DNA of 64,000 nt, taken from positions 430,801,479 through 430,865,478 of the forward strand of contig CM068369.1 of the NCBI GenBank assembly GCA_034769895.1. Direction: 5' to 3'. Shown one piece after another: positions 25,568-35,523 of this stretch. Made by a program: the position numbers and the translations under genes. Position 1 is the first letter of the stretch. Each line of letters opens with the position of its first letter. Origin of the DNA: Magicicada septendecula (lineage: Eukaryota; Arthropoda; Insecta; Hemiptera; Cicadidae). The notes beneath the pieces were generated by a model, which was given only the letters and a program-made list of their open reading frames with translations, had not been told where the DNA came from and did no database searches.

Positions 25568-26391
25568 GGATATGTATTTCACGGACGTGACTAAATCCAT
25601 GGACAATTCGTCTCATGGTTTAGTGCATTAAGCAGGCCTATCAGCATTTCTTTTTTTCTTCATAATTTAACTTCAACAACTCGTTAATTAGCACCTACAT
25701 CTTGGAATCGTATCACACGACTTGGGGACGTCATATCTCGCCAACCGGCAGCATATGAGCATCTAGCACGTGGCATTAAGCATGTGGGAAAGTCCAGAGC
25801 AGCCTATCTAGACAGGATTCGACCTCATCGGACATCACCGGACAGGCAGCGACCATGTCTACATCATCCATTCTTGGGTACCTGACACGACTACAAAGGT
25901 TCCGACAAGCTTTCGATGCCTTCTAGAACATGCCGATAAGTACCATTTCAACTGACTATGAACTCATGTTTTATATTAGTTTCAGCTTGCATGATTCGCA
26001 TATTTTTTCTCAATGCCATTAAAATAAACAAGGCAGTAGTGAAATAATAATATGATTTTAATAATTTAAAATAATTTAAAATATTTTTCAATAATTTGAA
26101 TATGAACTTATAATTTTTTTGCGAACTCAACTAATATTTCTTTTAATTGAAACTCGTACCTTTCAAACAGCACTCACGTCATTAATGATTATACTGCTAT
26201 ATTGTTTGTACTGCCTAATTCAGAATTTATTGTCACATAAATTTAGTTTAAGATGTGTTAAGTAAGTATTACCGTGTCGTTGCGTGACTTTATAATTTGG
26301 ACTTCCTGCTTGGTCTTGCTCATCGCGTTGCATTAACTTGGTCTTTTGTATCATCATTTAAATTTTTTCTTTTTTTCTCTCATACCCAATC

Positions 26392-26459
26392 ATGACGGAT
26401 ATGAAGGCGCTGATCAAGAAGCGTGGCACGATCAAGGCCTCTATATCGCGCATAAATAC
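26392..26459 (+). pseudogene. BEL/Pao Gag N-terminus, interrupted
   Basis: The ATG at 26,392 opens MTDMKALIKKRGTIKASI, which matches the opening of BEL/Pao Gag proteins (a short lead, then L-I-K-K-R-G-x-(I/L)-K). After 22 codons the frame runs into TGTAGCATAACA, the first bases of the LTR of element B, and stops. The remainder of gag was not found downstream of B. Only the first residues are available, but the motif and its position downstream of an LTR and leader agree. Confidence 0.6.
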
Positions 26460-28099
26460 TGTAGCATAACAAAATTATCACGCTAAACATTTAACTTAAT
26501 GCAACATAAATAAAGAAGAAAAGTTCCGTAGTGAGTGAGAAGAAGGAATTGTCTTAAGGATTACACTAGAAACTGTATATTAAGTCAATAAAATGTTAAT
26601 AAGAATGAAAAATAACAAATAAAACCATTGATCAAAATAACTTACTATGTAAAAACCCAATAAACCAGCAGTATACCCAGTAGATTGGGGAAGCAGTAAA
26701 AAGGGAAGGACAAGAAAAAGGAAATAAAAGGATGAAACCATATTAATAAGGGAAATGTATAAGGTCAAGATGCAGAGAAACCACAAGACCAGAAATTACT
26801 AATATAATAATGAAGAAGGGACAAAATATGTCAAGATTCCCACAAAGAAACTAGAACCAAGAAGAGTTATTCCAAAAAATGTTAATCATGGAATACATAC
26901 CATTAAACAAAATTAAAACTAATATATTTAGACCCAGTAACAAGTTACAAGATACAATCCCAAAGAAAACCGAATTGTATACTAGTTGTAAGTATAATAT
27001 GTGAAAAATTATTAAAAGGACTACCATTAGTGTAGCCAAAATAAGTGACACACTATAATGAAGTGTAGTATAAGAAATCTATTAAAAAGAACTACCATCA
27101 GTGTAGGGAAATACTATATAAACACTAAAGAGACAGTCTAATGACTGAGTGCAATTTTGATAATAAAAGTGTTTTCAAAAATTAAGTAGTATAAGAAAAT
27201 AATAGGTATAAGATGATTTTATTTTTTTTTTCATAATGAACACTAGTGACAGTTAATAACTGAAGGTGTCAGTAACTATAAGATGTTTTTATTTTTTTCA
27301 TTATATTACTAAAATAGGTATAATAAACACAAGAGACAGTGGATAACTGAAAAGTGTTATTAGGCATAAGATGTTTTTGTTATGTTTAAATGATAATATA
27401 AAAAAAACGTTTAGTAGATATAAGATATTCCATTGTATTTTAAAATCATGTTATTTAATTTTCCAGTGTGTAAGGTAGAGAGGCAAGTAGGATATAGAAA
27501 TGTAATAATTTTATTCAAAACAGTAAACCATATATAATGTACAAGCAGACAAGCTAAGACACCATTTTAGAAAACACAGACTAGTAAGTGAACCAAACTA
27601 ACTATCAGAGAATCAAGCTATATAATAGGAATAGAATTCAATACATAGAATACATAAATTGAAAATATAATTAATACAGATACAATTAATAGCAAATAGA
27701 ATGACAAAGGAAAGAAAATTAACTTCTTTTTGAAACAAATAATACTAGGCCTATAATGGTAATCAAATCAGACTAAACAGTAAATTAATCAATATTGAAG
27801 TGTTTTAACAACAAAATTATTAACAACAAAGATAATCACGGAGTTATTAAGAATATTCCATGGAAATATTATCAGAAAAAACAATTAAAAACCATTCAAA
27901 CAATAAACTTCTACAAAATATGAGGCATACAATAATTATAAAAAATTGTAATTTTTGGGCTTAAATGAGCTTGAAACAAACCCAGCTATATATCCAAAGA
28001 TGTAAAATTAATTAATCAATATTACTGAGTAGTTAGATTTATGTAAAATTAAGAAATATTTGAAATACAGTAAAAACTAAGAAAACTTATTATGTATAT
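26460..28099 (+). repeat. 5' LTR of element B, left part
   Basis: It starts TGTAGCATAACA, close to TGTAGCGTGACA at the start of A's LTR. The next 40 or so bases align with A at roughly two thirds identity (ATTATCACG...AATAAAG against ATAATCCAC...AATAAAG). It contains degenerate tandem repeats of about 100 bp at 27,060-27,380. It ends at the insertion point of element A and resumes at 44,908. The joined LTR is about 2.96 kb. Confidence 0.72.
28096..28099 (+). other. Target-site duplication of element A, left copy (ATAT)
   Basis: ATAT directly precedes the first TG of A's 5' LTR, and the same four bases directly follow the last CA of its 3' LTR (44,904-44,907). Four bp is usual for Ty3/Gypsy integrases, though ATAT is weakly informative in AT-rich DNA. 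Confidence 0.75.
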
Positions 28100-31000
28100 T
28101 GTAGCGTGACAGATAATCCACACAAATGCATTACTCAATGATCATTAATAAAGCTCTAATATATGGAATATCCAGATGAGAATCAATTAAAATGCACTAT
28201 TTAATAATATATTCACAAGAAAGGTTGAATAAAGAAAATTTCTGCAAATAATATAATATAATACAAATTTAAAAACCCAGAAGACTAAAAATGATAATAA
28301 CAAAATTACCCAGGTAAGATAGAAGCAGGCAATTAATATACCCCGTCAAGGAAACCAGACTAGAAGAAACAAAGGCATACACGCCGAAAAACTACGGAAG
28401 AAAGAAGAATAACCAAGCTACTGAAGACAGAAGAAAGAAGAATAATTAAAACTAAAGAAGAAAGAAGAAGAATCAAATCTACTGAAGAAAGAAGAATAAT
28501 CAAATCTACTGAAGACAGAAGAAAGAAGAATAATTAAAACTACCGAAGAAAGAAGAAACAAGACTAATTAAAACTACTACTACAGAAGAAGGAAGAAAGA
28601 AGAACAATCAAAGCAACTGAAGACAGAAGAAGGAAGACTAATTAAAACTACTACTACAGAAGAAAGAAGAAAGAAGAACAATCAAAGCTACTGAAGACAG
28701 AAGAAAGAAGAATAATTAAAACTAAAGAAGAAAGAAGACTAATTAAAACCAGAGAAGAAGGAAGAACTAATTAAAACTGCTACTACTAAAGAGAGAAGAA
28801 GGAAGAATAATTAAAACTAGAGAAGAAAGAAGAACTAATTAAAACTACTACTACTGAAGAAAGAAGAAAGAAGAATAATCAAATCTACTGAAGAAAGAAG
28901 AAAGAAGAATAGCCAAAACCACTGAAGAAAGAAGAACAACCAAATCTATTACTACTGAAGAAGGAAGAAAGAAGAATAATCAAAACTAAATCTACTGAAG
29001 AGAGAAGAAAGAAGAAAGAAGAATAAACCAAAACTACCACTACTGAAGAAAGAAGAAGGAAGAATAACCCAAATCTAAAACTAAAGAAGAAAGAAGAAAA
29101 ATCAAATCTACGGAAGAGAGAAGAAAGAAGAATAACCAAAACTACTACTACTGAAGAAAGAAGAAAGAAGACTAATTAAAACTAGAGAAGAAAGAAGAAC
29201 TAATTAAAACTACTACTACAGAAGAAGGAAGAAAGAAGAACAATCAAAGCTACTGAAGACAGAAGAAAGAAGACTAATTAAAACTACTATTACTGAAGAA
29301 ATAAGAATAACCAAAACTACTACTACTGAAGAAAGAAGAAAGAAGACTAATTAAAACCAGAGAAGAAAGAAGAACTAATTAAAACTGCTACTACTGAAGA
29401 GAGAAGAAGGAAGAAAAATCAAATCTACGGAAGAGAGAAGAAAGAAGAATAACCAAAACTACTACTACTGAAGAAAGAAGAAAGAAGACTAATTAAAACT
29501 AGAGAAGAAAGAAGAACTAATTAAAACTACTACTACAGAAGAAGGAAGAAAGAAGAACAATCAAAGCTACTGAAGACAGAAGAAAGAAGACTAATTAAAA
29601 CTACTATTACTGAAGAAATAAGAATAACCAAAACTACTACTACTGAAGAAAGAAGAAAGAAGACTAATTAAAACCAGAGAAGAAAGAAGAACTAATTAAA
29701 ACTGCTACTACTGAAGAGAGAAGAAGGAAGAAAAATCAAATCTACGGAAGAGAGAAGAAAGAAGAAAGAAGAATAACCAAAACTACTACTACTGAAGAAA
29801 GAAGAAAGAAGACTAATTAAAACTAGAGAAGAAAGAAGAACTAATTAAAACTACTACTACAGAAGAAGGAAGAAAGAAGAACAATCAAAGCTACTGAAGA
29901 CAGAAGAAAGAAGACTAATTAAAACTACTATTACTGAAGAAAGAAGAAAGAAGACTAATTAAAACTAAAGACGAAAGAAGAATAATCAAATCTACTGAAG
30001 AAAGAAGAAGGAAGAATAACCCAAAACTAAAACTACAGAAGAAAGAAGAAAGAAGGATAATCCAAAACTACAGAAGAAGGAAGAATAACCAAACTCAAAG
30101 AAGAAAGAAGAATAATTAAGACGACCCATATAAAACAAATACCCCATAGGGAAAGAACCCCCAAAAAACCCCAAAATCAATGAATGTCCAAAGAGAAAGT
30201 ATAACACCCTAAAAAACCATATCACTGTAAAACTGACAAAAAACTAAAAGTGTTAGTAGTATTAAATATTAGTGCATTCAAAAAGTTATTGTTTAGTTTG
30301 TATAAACAAATCTTCACAGTTCCCCCATGGTTGAATATTTCATGTTAAAAACTAGAAAAAGACTAGTAAATATATTGATAGTTCACCATAGACAAGTGTA
30401 AGTGATCAAATTATAACTAATAAACTTTTAAAAGGTGCATGAGTTAGAGTACAAAGTAATAAACTTTAAGTTTTATGAACAGTGTCTACTTTGATAATGA
30501 AATAGTAATGTTACTAATAAAAAGCTACTAAAGCTGTATGAACATTCCATAGAATGGAATATAACTTAGATAGCCAGGGTTATACTTAAAGGGGGGGCAT
30601 AAATCCTGTAAAATGGGGAATTACAAAACAAATTGTTAATGTTGAGTTGTAAAAGATGATAACCATTATATGTAACCAGGATGTCAGATTCCTATTACAT
30701 ATAGTAATTAGATAAGTAAGGATTATCCATAAGAAATGTTAGTGTTATAATTTGTTATTTTATTGTTCATTTTAATTTAGGAATGACATATCTAAAAATA
30801 GATACCATTCCAATGTTATAGAATATTTTTTATTTATGTTATTAGGTAATATACAAAACAATGTTATTCAGAACACCAGTTTTGATATAGAGAGATGTTA
30901 TATGTTAATTATATAATCAATAATTACTGTTATACCAGTCAGAGAAGGATATAAAATAACTACATTAATAAAACATTTGACAATTAGCTACCCATCAAAT

Positions 31001-33134
31001 CTAGGCCATATAATGAATTTAAACTGCAGAATAATTAACAAACCTAGTCTTATAAACCAGATAAAATGACAATATTTAGGCAAGATAAACTCAACATATT
31101 AAATACTATGTAAATAAGGCTTTCTAAAGATATGGTCATTATATGAGTAAAATTATTTAATTGTCTAATAAAATAACATTAAAACTGAAATAGATTCACT
31201 GACACTATCCTAGGGGGAGTCATATACAAATGAATTGTATTAAAAACCCATCGTTAATATACTAAATTGCAATAAAATAAGTGGGAATTGATAATTATAT
31301 CAATTTCAGATTTAATAGAATAATAATTATATTAGGGAAAATGGCTATTATTTACTTAGAAGACAGGAAGTATAATTTTAGGCCTACCTCCCAAAAATTA
31401 TAAGAAATATAATTTTCAGATAAAACTTTGTAATACTAACTTAATTACTATCAAAATAAGTAGAATAGAATAGTGAAAACGAATATGTATTTTATATTTC
31501 AAACAGTTAACTAATAACGAATTTATTTTATGAGCATAATGTACATTTTTAAAGTGTGTCGGAAGTTATGGCAATTTGAAACAATGTATGAGATATATTA
31601 TATAGGCTAAGATTTTCATGAGACGAAGGAAATACAGACAGTTCATTATTATACCTCGAAGAGAGCACTTCATGTGAATATTTGATAGAACCAACCTTTA
31701 ATGGCCGTTACGTTATAACGGAGTTCGGAATCATTTTATGTAAAATTAAATTTTTTAACTATTTTAATTAAAGTGAAGTGGTGAAGTTGACCCATGAACT
31801 ACATAATACCAATAAACGAAATCACATATAACTGATTAAATGAAATAACACTGAAATCACACCAAACACCAAGTGAAAATTCGAGGTTAACTGACACGCA
31901 TAAACACCAGTAGATATACCCATTTAACAACATTTTTACACAAGTGAACTATTCCATGATACACCAGTGACAATAAACTATACCCCAGAAGATCATATAC
32001 AATTGCGAAGAACATTTAACCGAAGAAAGGACATATTATCTCAACAAGTACTTTGTCAACATTAGAAGCTATCAACGCGCATGCGTCAGGCGGCCATTTT
32101 GATCCAATGTCTTCACCGCAATCAGACACGACTGTAGACTGCTTTCTGGTTCGAATAAAATTATATATAAACTTTTATTATTAATAACTACCATTGCATT
32201 GTTTAAATTTCAGACATTTTTAGAATTGTAAGTGTTATACTTTCATGTCCCTGACCTTCTCTGGCTTTTTATATTAATAACCGTTCAAAGAACCTGTTTT
32301 TATAATACAACTGTAAAACTTCTAATATCGACCGACCCTGAGCGAGTCGATACGGCATTGTAACCTCGATTAATTAATCGACCAACTTTATTATTGTGTT
32401 TAATAAACGTTTTTGTTTGTTTTTTGGTAAATTGAAGTTGATTTCTCTTATAAAAGGACATAATCATTAATTAACCAAGAAAACTAGATAATCTTTAAAG
32501 GCAGTATATGCGAAACTACAACATTTCAAGAGTAAGAAGAAGAGAGCCGTTTTCGCCTAACTTGAAGTTAATTGGATTGTCTTTTTAACAAATTTACAGA
32601 ACAGAAATTTATTACCAAAATAAACACCATACTATTATAATTATAATTACGATCAACAACCTCGATTTATTCCTAAATATTAAGCACATAAATACACCGA
32701 AAATATTTTTTCCGAAATTATTTTTTTTTATAAATATAAATTTTAAATTTATATTTTATTTCAAATTGCTACCACAGCAAAATACACTGAGTTCATTTGA
32801 TAATAACAAAGACCAGGAACTTTACCAAATCGACGATTCCCAGAGCGGAACGTCACTACTACACATACACACCATAAAAATTATTCTGGGTAATATTATA
32901 CCAGAACACTATACAATTACAATTATAGTATGGTTTTATTACAAAAGCGAAGATCAACAGTGAGAGCATAACGAAGACTAGAAAATATTAGCTACGTTAC
33001 TACACACATTCTTACATTGAAATAATCTCGTTTTATTACAAAATTGACTAGCCCAACCAGTGGGGCTTACAGGAGAGCACAATCAACATACACGGATATT
33101 TATTTTAACATTGTAATAAATAGATTTTATTACA
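28100..33134 (+). repeat. Element A 5' LTR (5,035 bp)
   Basis: It runs from TGTAGCGTGACA to ATTTTATTACA. The order inside is an AT-rich start, a purine-rich GAAGAA array of about 1.7 kb (28,390-30,125), AT-rich unique sequence, a GGCCATTTTGA block at 32,090, an AATAAACG polyadenylation-like region near 32,400, and the conserved end with GGGGCTTACAGG. It is 290 bp longer than the 3' LTR because it has three instead of two 317-bp higher-order units in the purine array. The 3' LTR carries a small extra segment near 40,595. It contains no convincing protein-coding gene. Confidence 0.93.
28390..30125 (+). repeat. Purine-rich GAAGAA array with 317-bp higher-order units (5' LTR copy)
   Basis: Nearly all bases are A or G on the plus strand, built from (GAA)n/(GAAGAAA)n blocks separated by AACTACTACTACTG or AATTAAAACTA. 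Landmark AAATCTACGG occurs at 29,104, 29,421 and 29,738, defining a period of about 317 bp. Minus-strand reading frames rich in Ser and Phe here are composition artefacts. Confidence 0.9.
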
Positions 33135-33138
33135 AATT

Positions 33139-33156
33139 TGGCGTCCAACTAAAGGG
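33139..33156 (+). other. Primer-binding site of element A
   Basis: TGGCGTCCAACTAAAGGG begins 4 nt after the 5' LTR. TGG is complementary to the CCA end of a tRNA, and TGGCGTCCAAC resembles the Lys-type sites TGGCGCCCAAC of other retroelements. The identical 18 bases follow the LTR of element B (46,235). The tRNA identity is not certain. Confidence 0.75.
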
Positions 33157-33243
33157 CTGTAATTAGGGGTTGAAAGGCGGTAATTACTTACCCAATTCCT
33201 AATTCAGCTTGGCAGCGGTTAGTCAGCCAGGGAATCAGGGAAG

Positions 33244-35495
33244 ATGATGCGTCGTGCCACATCAAAGAAGAGAGCGGCGGAGGCCGAGAAAGAACTTGAG
33301 ATGGAGGATAAGGAGGCGACCCCAGTGGAGGACGTGGAAAAGATATTAGAACGGGTGGAAGATAAACAACCAGCACTGCCAGAGAAGCAACCCGAAGTAC
33401 CCACTCAAACAGGGGACGTCCATGTCCAAGACCAGGAGATGGATAAAACTAAGACTACAGAAGAAAGTAAAATGGAAAATTAATGGAAATGTTCATGCAA
33501 ATAAGAGAAGACAACAGATAAATGAGTAAGAGAATGGAAGAAAACAGCAAGAAGATGGAAGAAAACAGCAAGAGAATGGAAGAAAGTTTGCATAAAAAAA
33601 TGGATGACACCAACCATTCAACCAAGGAAGAATTGAAAAAGGACATAGGAGAGACCAGTAAGAAAATGGATTCAACCAAGGAAGAATTGAATGAAATAAA
33701 TAAAAACATAGAGGAATTGAAGAAGGACAACCAAGCAACAAAAGAGGAATTGAAGAAGGACAACCAAGAAACAAAGGAAGAATTAAGTAAAAAGATTGAA
33801 GACACCCATAAGAGAATGGAGGAAACCAGCAAAAAGATGAAAGAAAAATTGGAGGAGAATAACAAGAAAATGGAAGAGAAGATGGGGGAGAGGTTGGAAG
33901 AGTTAAGAGAGGATAACCAACTATTACGGGAAGAATTACGGGAAGTGAACCAGGAGAATCTAGACAAATTAGACGAACGAATGGAACTATTAAGAAAGGA
34001 AATGAACCAGGAACTCAAGGAAAATAAGAAATCTATGACCAAAAGGCTGGAAGACGAAACCATAACTATAAATCAACAGATAAGAGAAGTTGATGGAAGA
34101 TGTCGGCTGACGGAAGTGGAGGTACAAGAGTTCAAGGAAGTGTTGAACACCAAGGTCACAAATCTTGAAGAATCTACTCGCAAGAAGGCAGAAGAAAACC
34201 GAAAGGAAAGCCAGGAAGAACTCGACAAGGTACGATCTCGAATTACGGAAAGATGTGACGGAATGGAGGAAGCGATGACTAACATCACGGGTCAAGTGAG
34301 ACAGAACCAGGAGGACATGGAAGCCATTCGGAGCCGACCAACCAGCTTTACTAATATCCCAATCAACGAGAACAGAGAGTGGCTTAACTTCCGCCAATAT
34401 AAAAGGAAGCCAATGGAGTTCTTGGCCCGTATCGAGGAATATATGGCCAAACATAAAAGTAATCGATGGTCCAATAATCGTGAACTATTAGACGAATCAT
34501 TCCGTGATATGACGGATAATTGGTGGATGGCGAACAGGAGCGAAATAACCGATTATCCGCAGTTCAAAAGTTTGTTCAAGTCTAAGTATTGGTCAGAGAC
34601 CACCCAGAATTTAATAAGGGACAACATCTGCAATGGCCGATATAGAACTCAGTTTGGCAGTACCATGACTGCGTACTTTCTTGGGAAGGTGTGCCTGGCC
34701 AAGCACCTGGAACCAGCCATACCAGAGGAATGCCTGGTGAACAAGCTCTCTTATCATTACGACGAAGAGGTCATAAGAGCTCGAAGAGGTAGTCAGATAA
34801 AGACCATACAGGCGATGACGGAGCTATTGGAGAACTATGAGAATGAAGAATATTACAGGCAGAGCAGAAGAAGAAATGAGCGGCCAGAAGTTCGAAATAA
34901 TCCGTCATCAAATAATAATAGTCAACCGGTCAACAGTGGGTACCAAGGAAATAGATATAATCCGAATTACCATAATCAACACCCCACGAATGTAAACAAC
35001 AACAATAATAACCACGGGAATATAAACCCGAATAATAACAGAAATAATAACGGGTTCTCCGGTAATCGAGGTAATTATTACCCGAATAATTACGTAAATA
35101 GACAAAGAAACACCAATCCTACCAATAACACCGAGCGGTTTGACAATAACAATAGGGGTTACCCTAATCCTAATAACAACAACAACCGGTTCTCCCGACC
35201 ACGGGTAAATTTTATACGGGCGGAAGGAAACAACCATCGCAGGTATAACCAGCAACGACGGAGCAGCGTACACGAGTACGAAGATCGAAACAGGAGCCGA
35301 GAACGGGACAACTCTAGTTATAATCTGCCAAGGCGAAGTACTAGCCTAGATGACCCGGAGCGGCGTACAAATAGGGAACCAACCTACGAACCGAGAACTG
35401 AAAGACTGGAACCTACTCAAGGTTTCCCCACTGATGCCTCTGTTGGTCCTATTAATAACCAAGATGAGGAGAATTTAAACGGGAGGAGGCAGTGA
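33244..35495 (+). pseudogene. gag: Element A gag: coiled-coil, capsid-like, Asn-rich tail; 5' end broken
   Basis: The structural protein would package element RNA in cytoplasmic particles. The start at 33,244 (MMRRATSKKRA) matches B's gag start (MHRRATSRKRA). About 77 codons on, a frameshift near 33,476 and then an in-frame TAA at 33,519-33,521 separate it from the long frame 33,522-35,495 (657 codons). That frame has a charged K/E-rich coiled coil at residues 1-275. A capsid-like region at 283-450 holds NFRQYKRKPMEFLARIEEY and DNWWMANRSEITDYPQFKSLF. An Asn/Arg-rich tail with NNN runs follows, up to NGRRQ-stop. No CCHC knuckle is visible; the basic tail may bind RNA. Translation might restart at 33,522, yielding a shortened Gag. 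Pol overlaps the last bases in the -1 frame. Confidence 0.85.
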
Positions 35496-35523
35496 TAAAC
35501 CATAAGGACCTTTTGCTGCTTCT
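35474..35523 (+). promoter_or_regulatory. Gag-Pol -1 frameshift site of element A
   Basis: The heptamer TTTAAAC (35,474-35,480) lies in the gag frame as T TTA AAC, a canonical -1 slippery sequence. The gag stop is 12 nt further on (TGA 35,493-35,495). The -1 frame is open from the slip through the whole of pol. Starting 4 nt after the heptamer, GGAGGCAG (35,485-35,492) can pair with CTGCTTCT (35,516-35,523) across a 23-nt loop, allowing G-U pairs. Heptamer, 4-nt spacing, stem position and loop length recur in element B (48,601). Confidence 0.75.

Larger units (their letters stand above)
21869..26459 (+). mobile_element. BEL/Pao-like element, 5' portion, interrupted by hAT and by element B
   Basis: The unit has a candidate LTR of about 406 bp (21,869-22,055 plus 25,098-25,316, split by a hAT insertion), starting TGTTGCTCGCC and ending TTTTTACA. 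A leader of about 1.07 kb follows. It carries TGGTCCTCCGGGCCGGAT, a signature I associate with the leader/gag region of insect BEL elements. A Gag start at 26,392 is cut at 26,459 by the LTR of element B. The second LTR was not found. The Gag start is the strongest evidence; the LTR boundaries rest on TG...CA ends and position. Confidence 0.5.

Noticed and set aside
25404..25631. Overlapping 70-codon frames on both strands
   Set aside because: Explained by GC-rich repeated leader sequence of the BEL-like element.
28885..30225. Minus-strand frames rich in Ser, Phe and Leu in the GAAGAA region (and the same at 40,971-41,994)
   Set aside because: They are produced by translating the purine array and appear identically in both LTRs; no start context or domain.
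33455..34063. 202-codon minus-strand frame rich in Ser and Leu
   Set aside because: Antisense shadow of the Lys/Glu coiled-coil coding sequence of gag.
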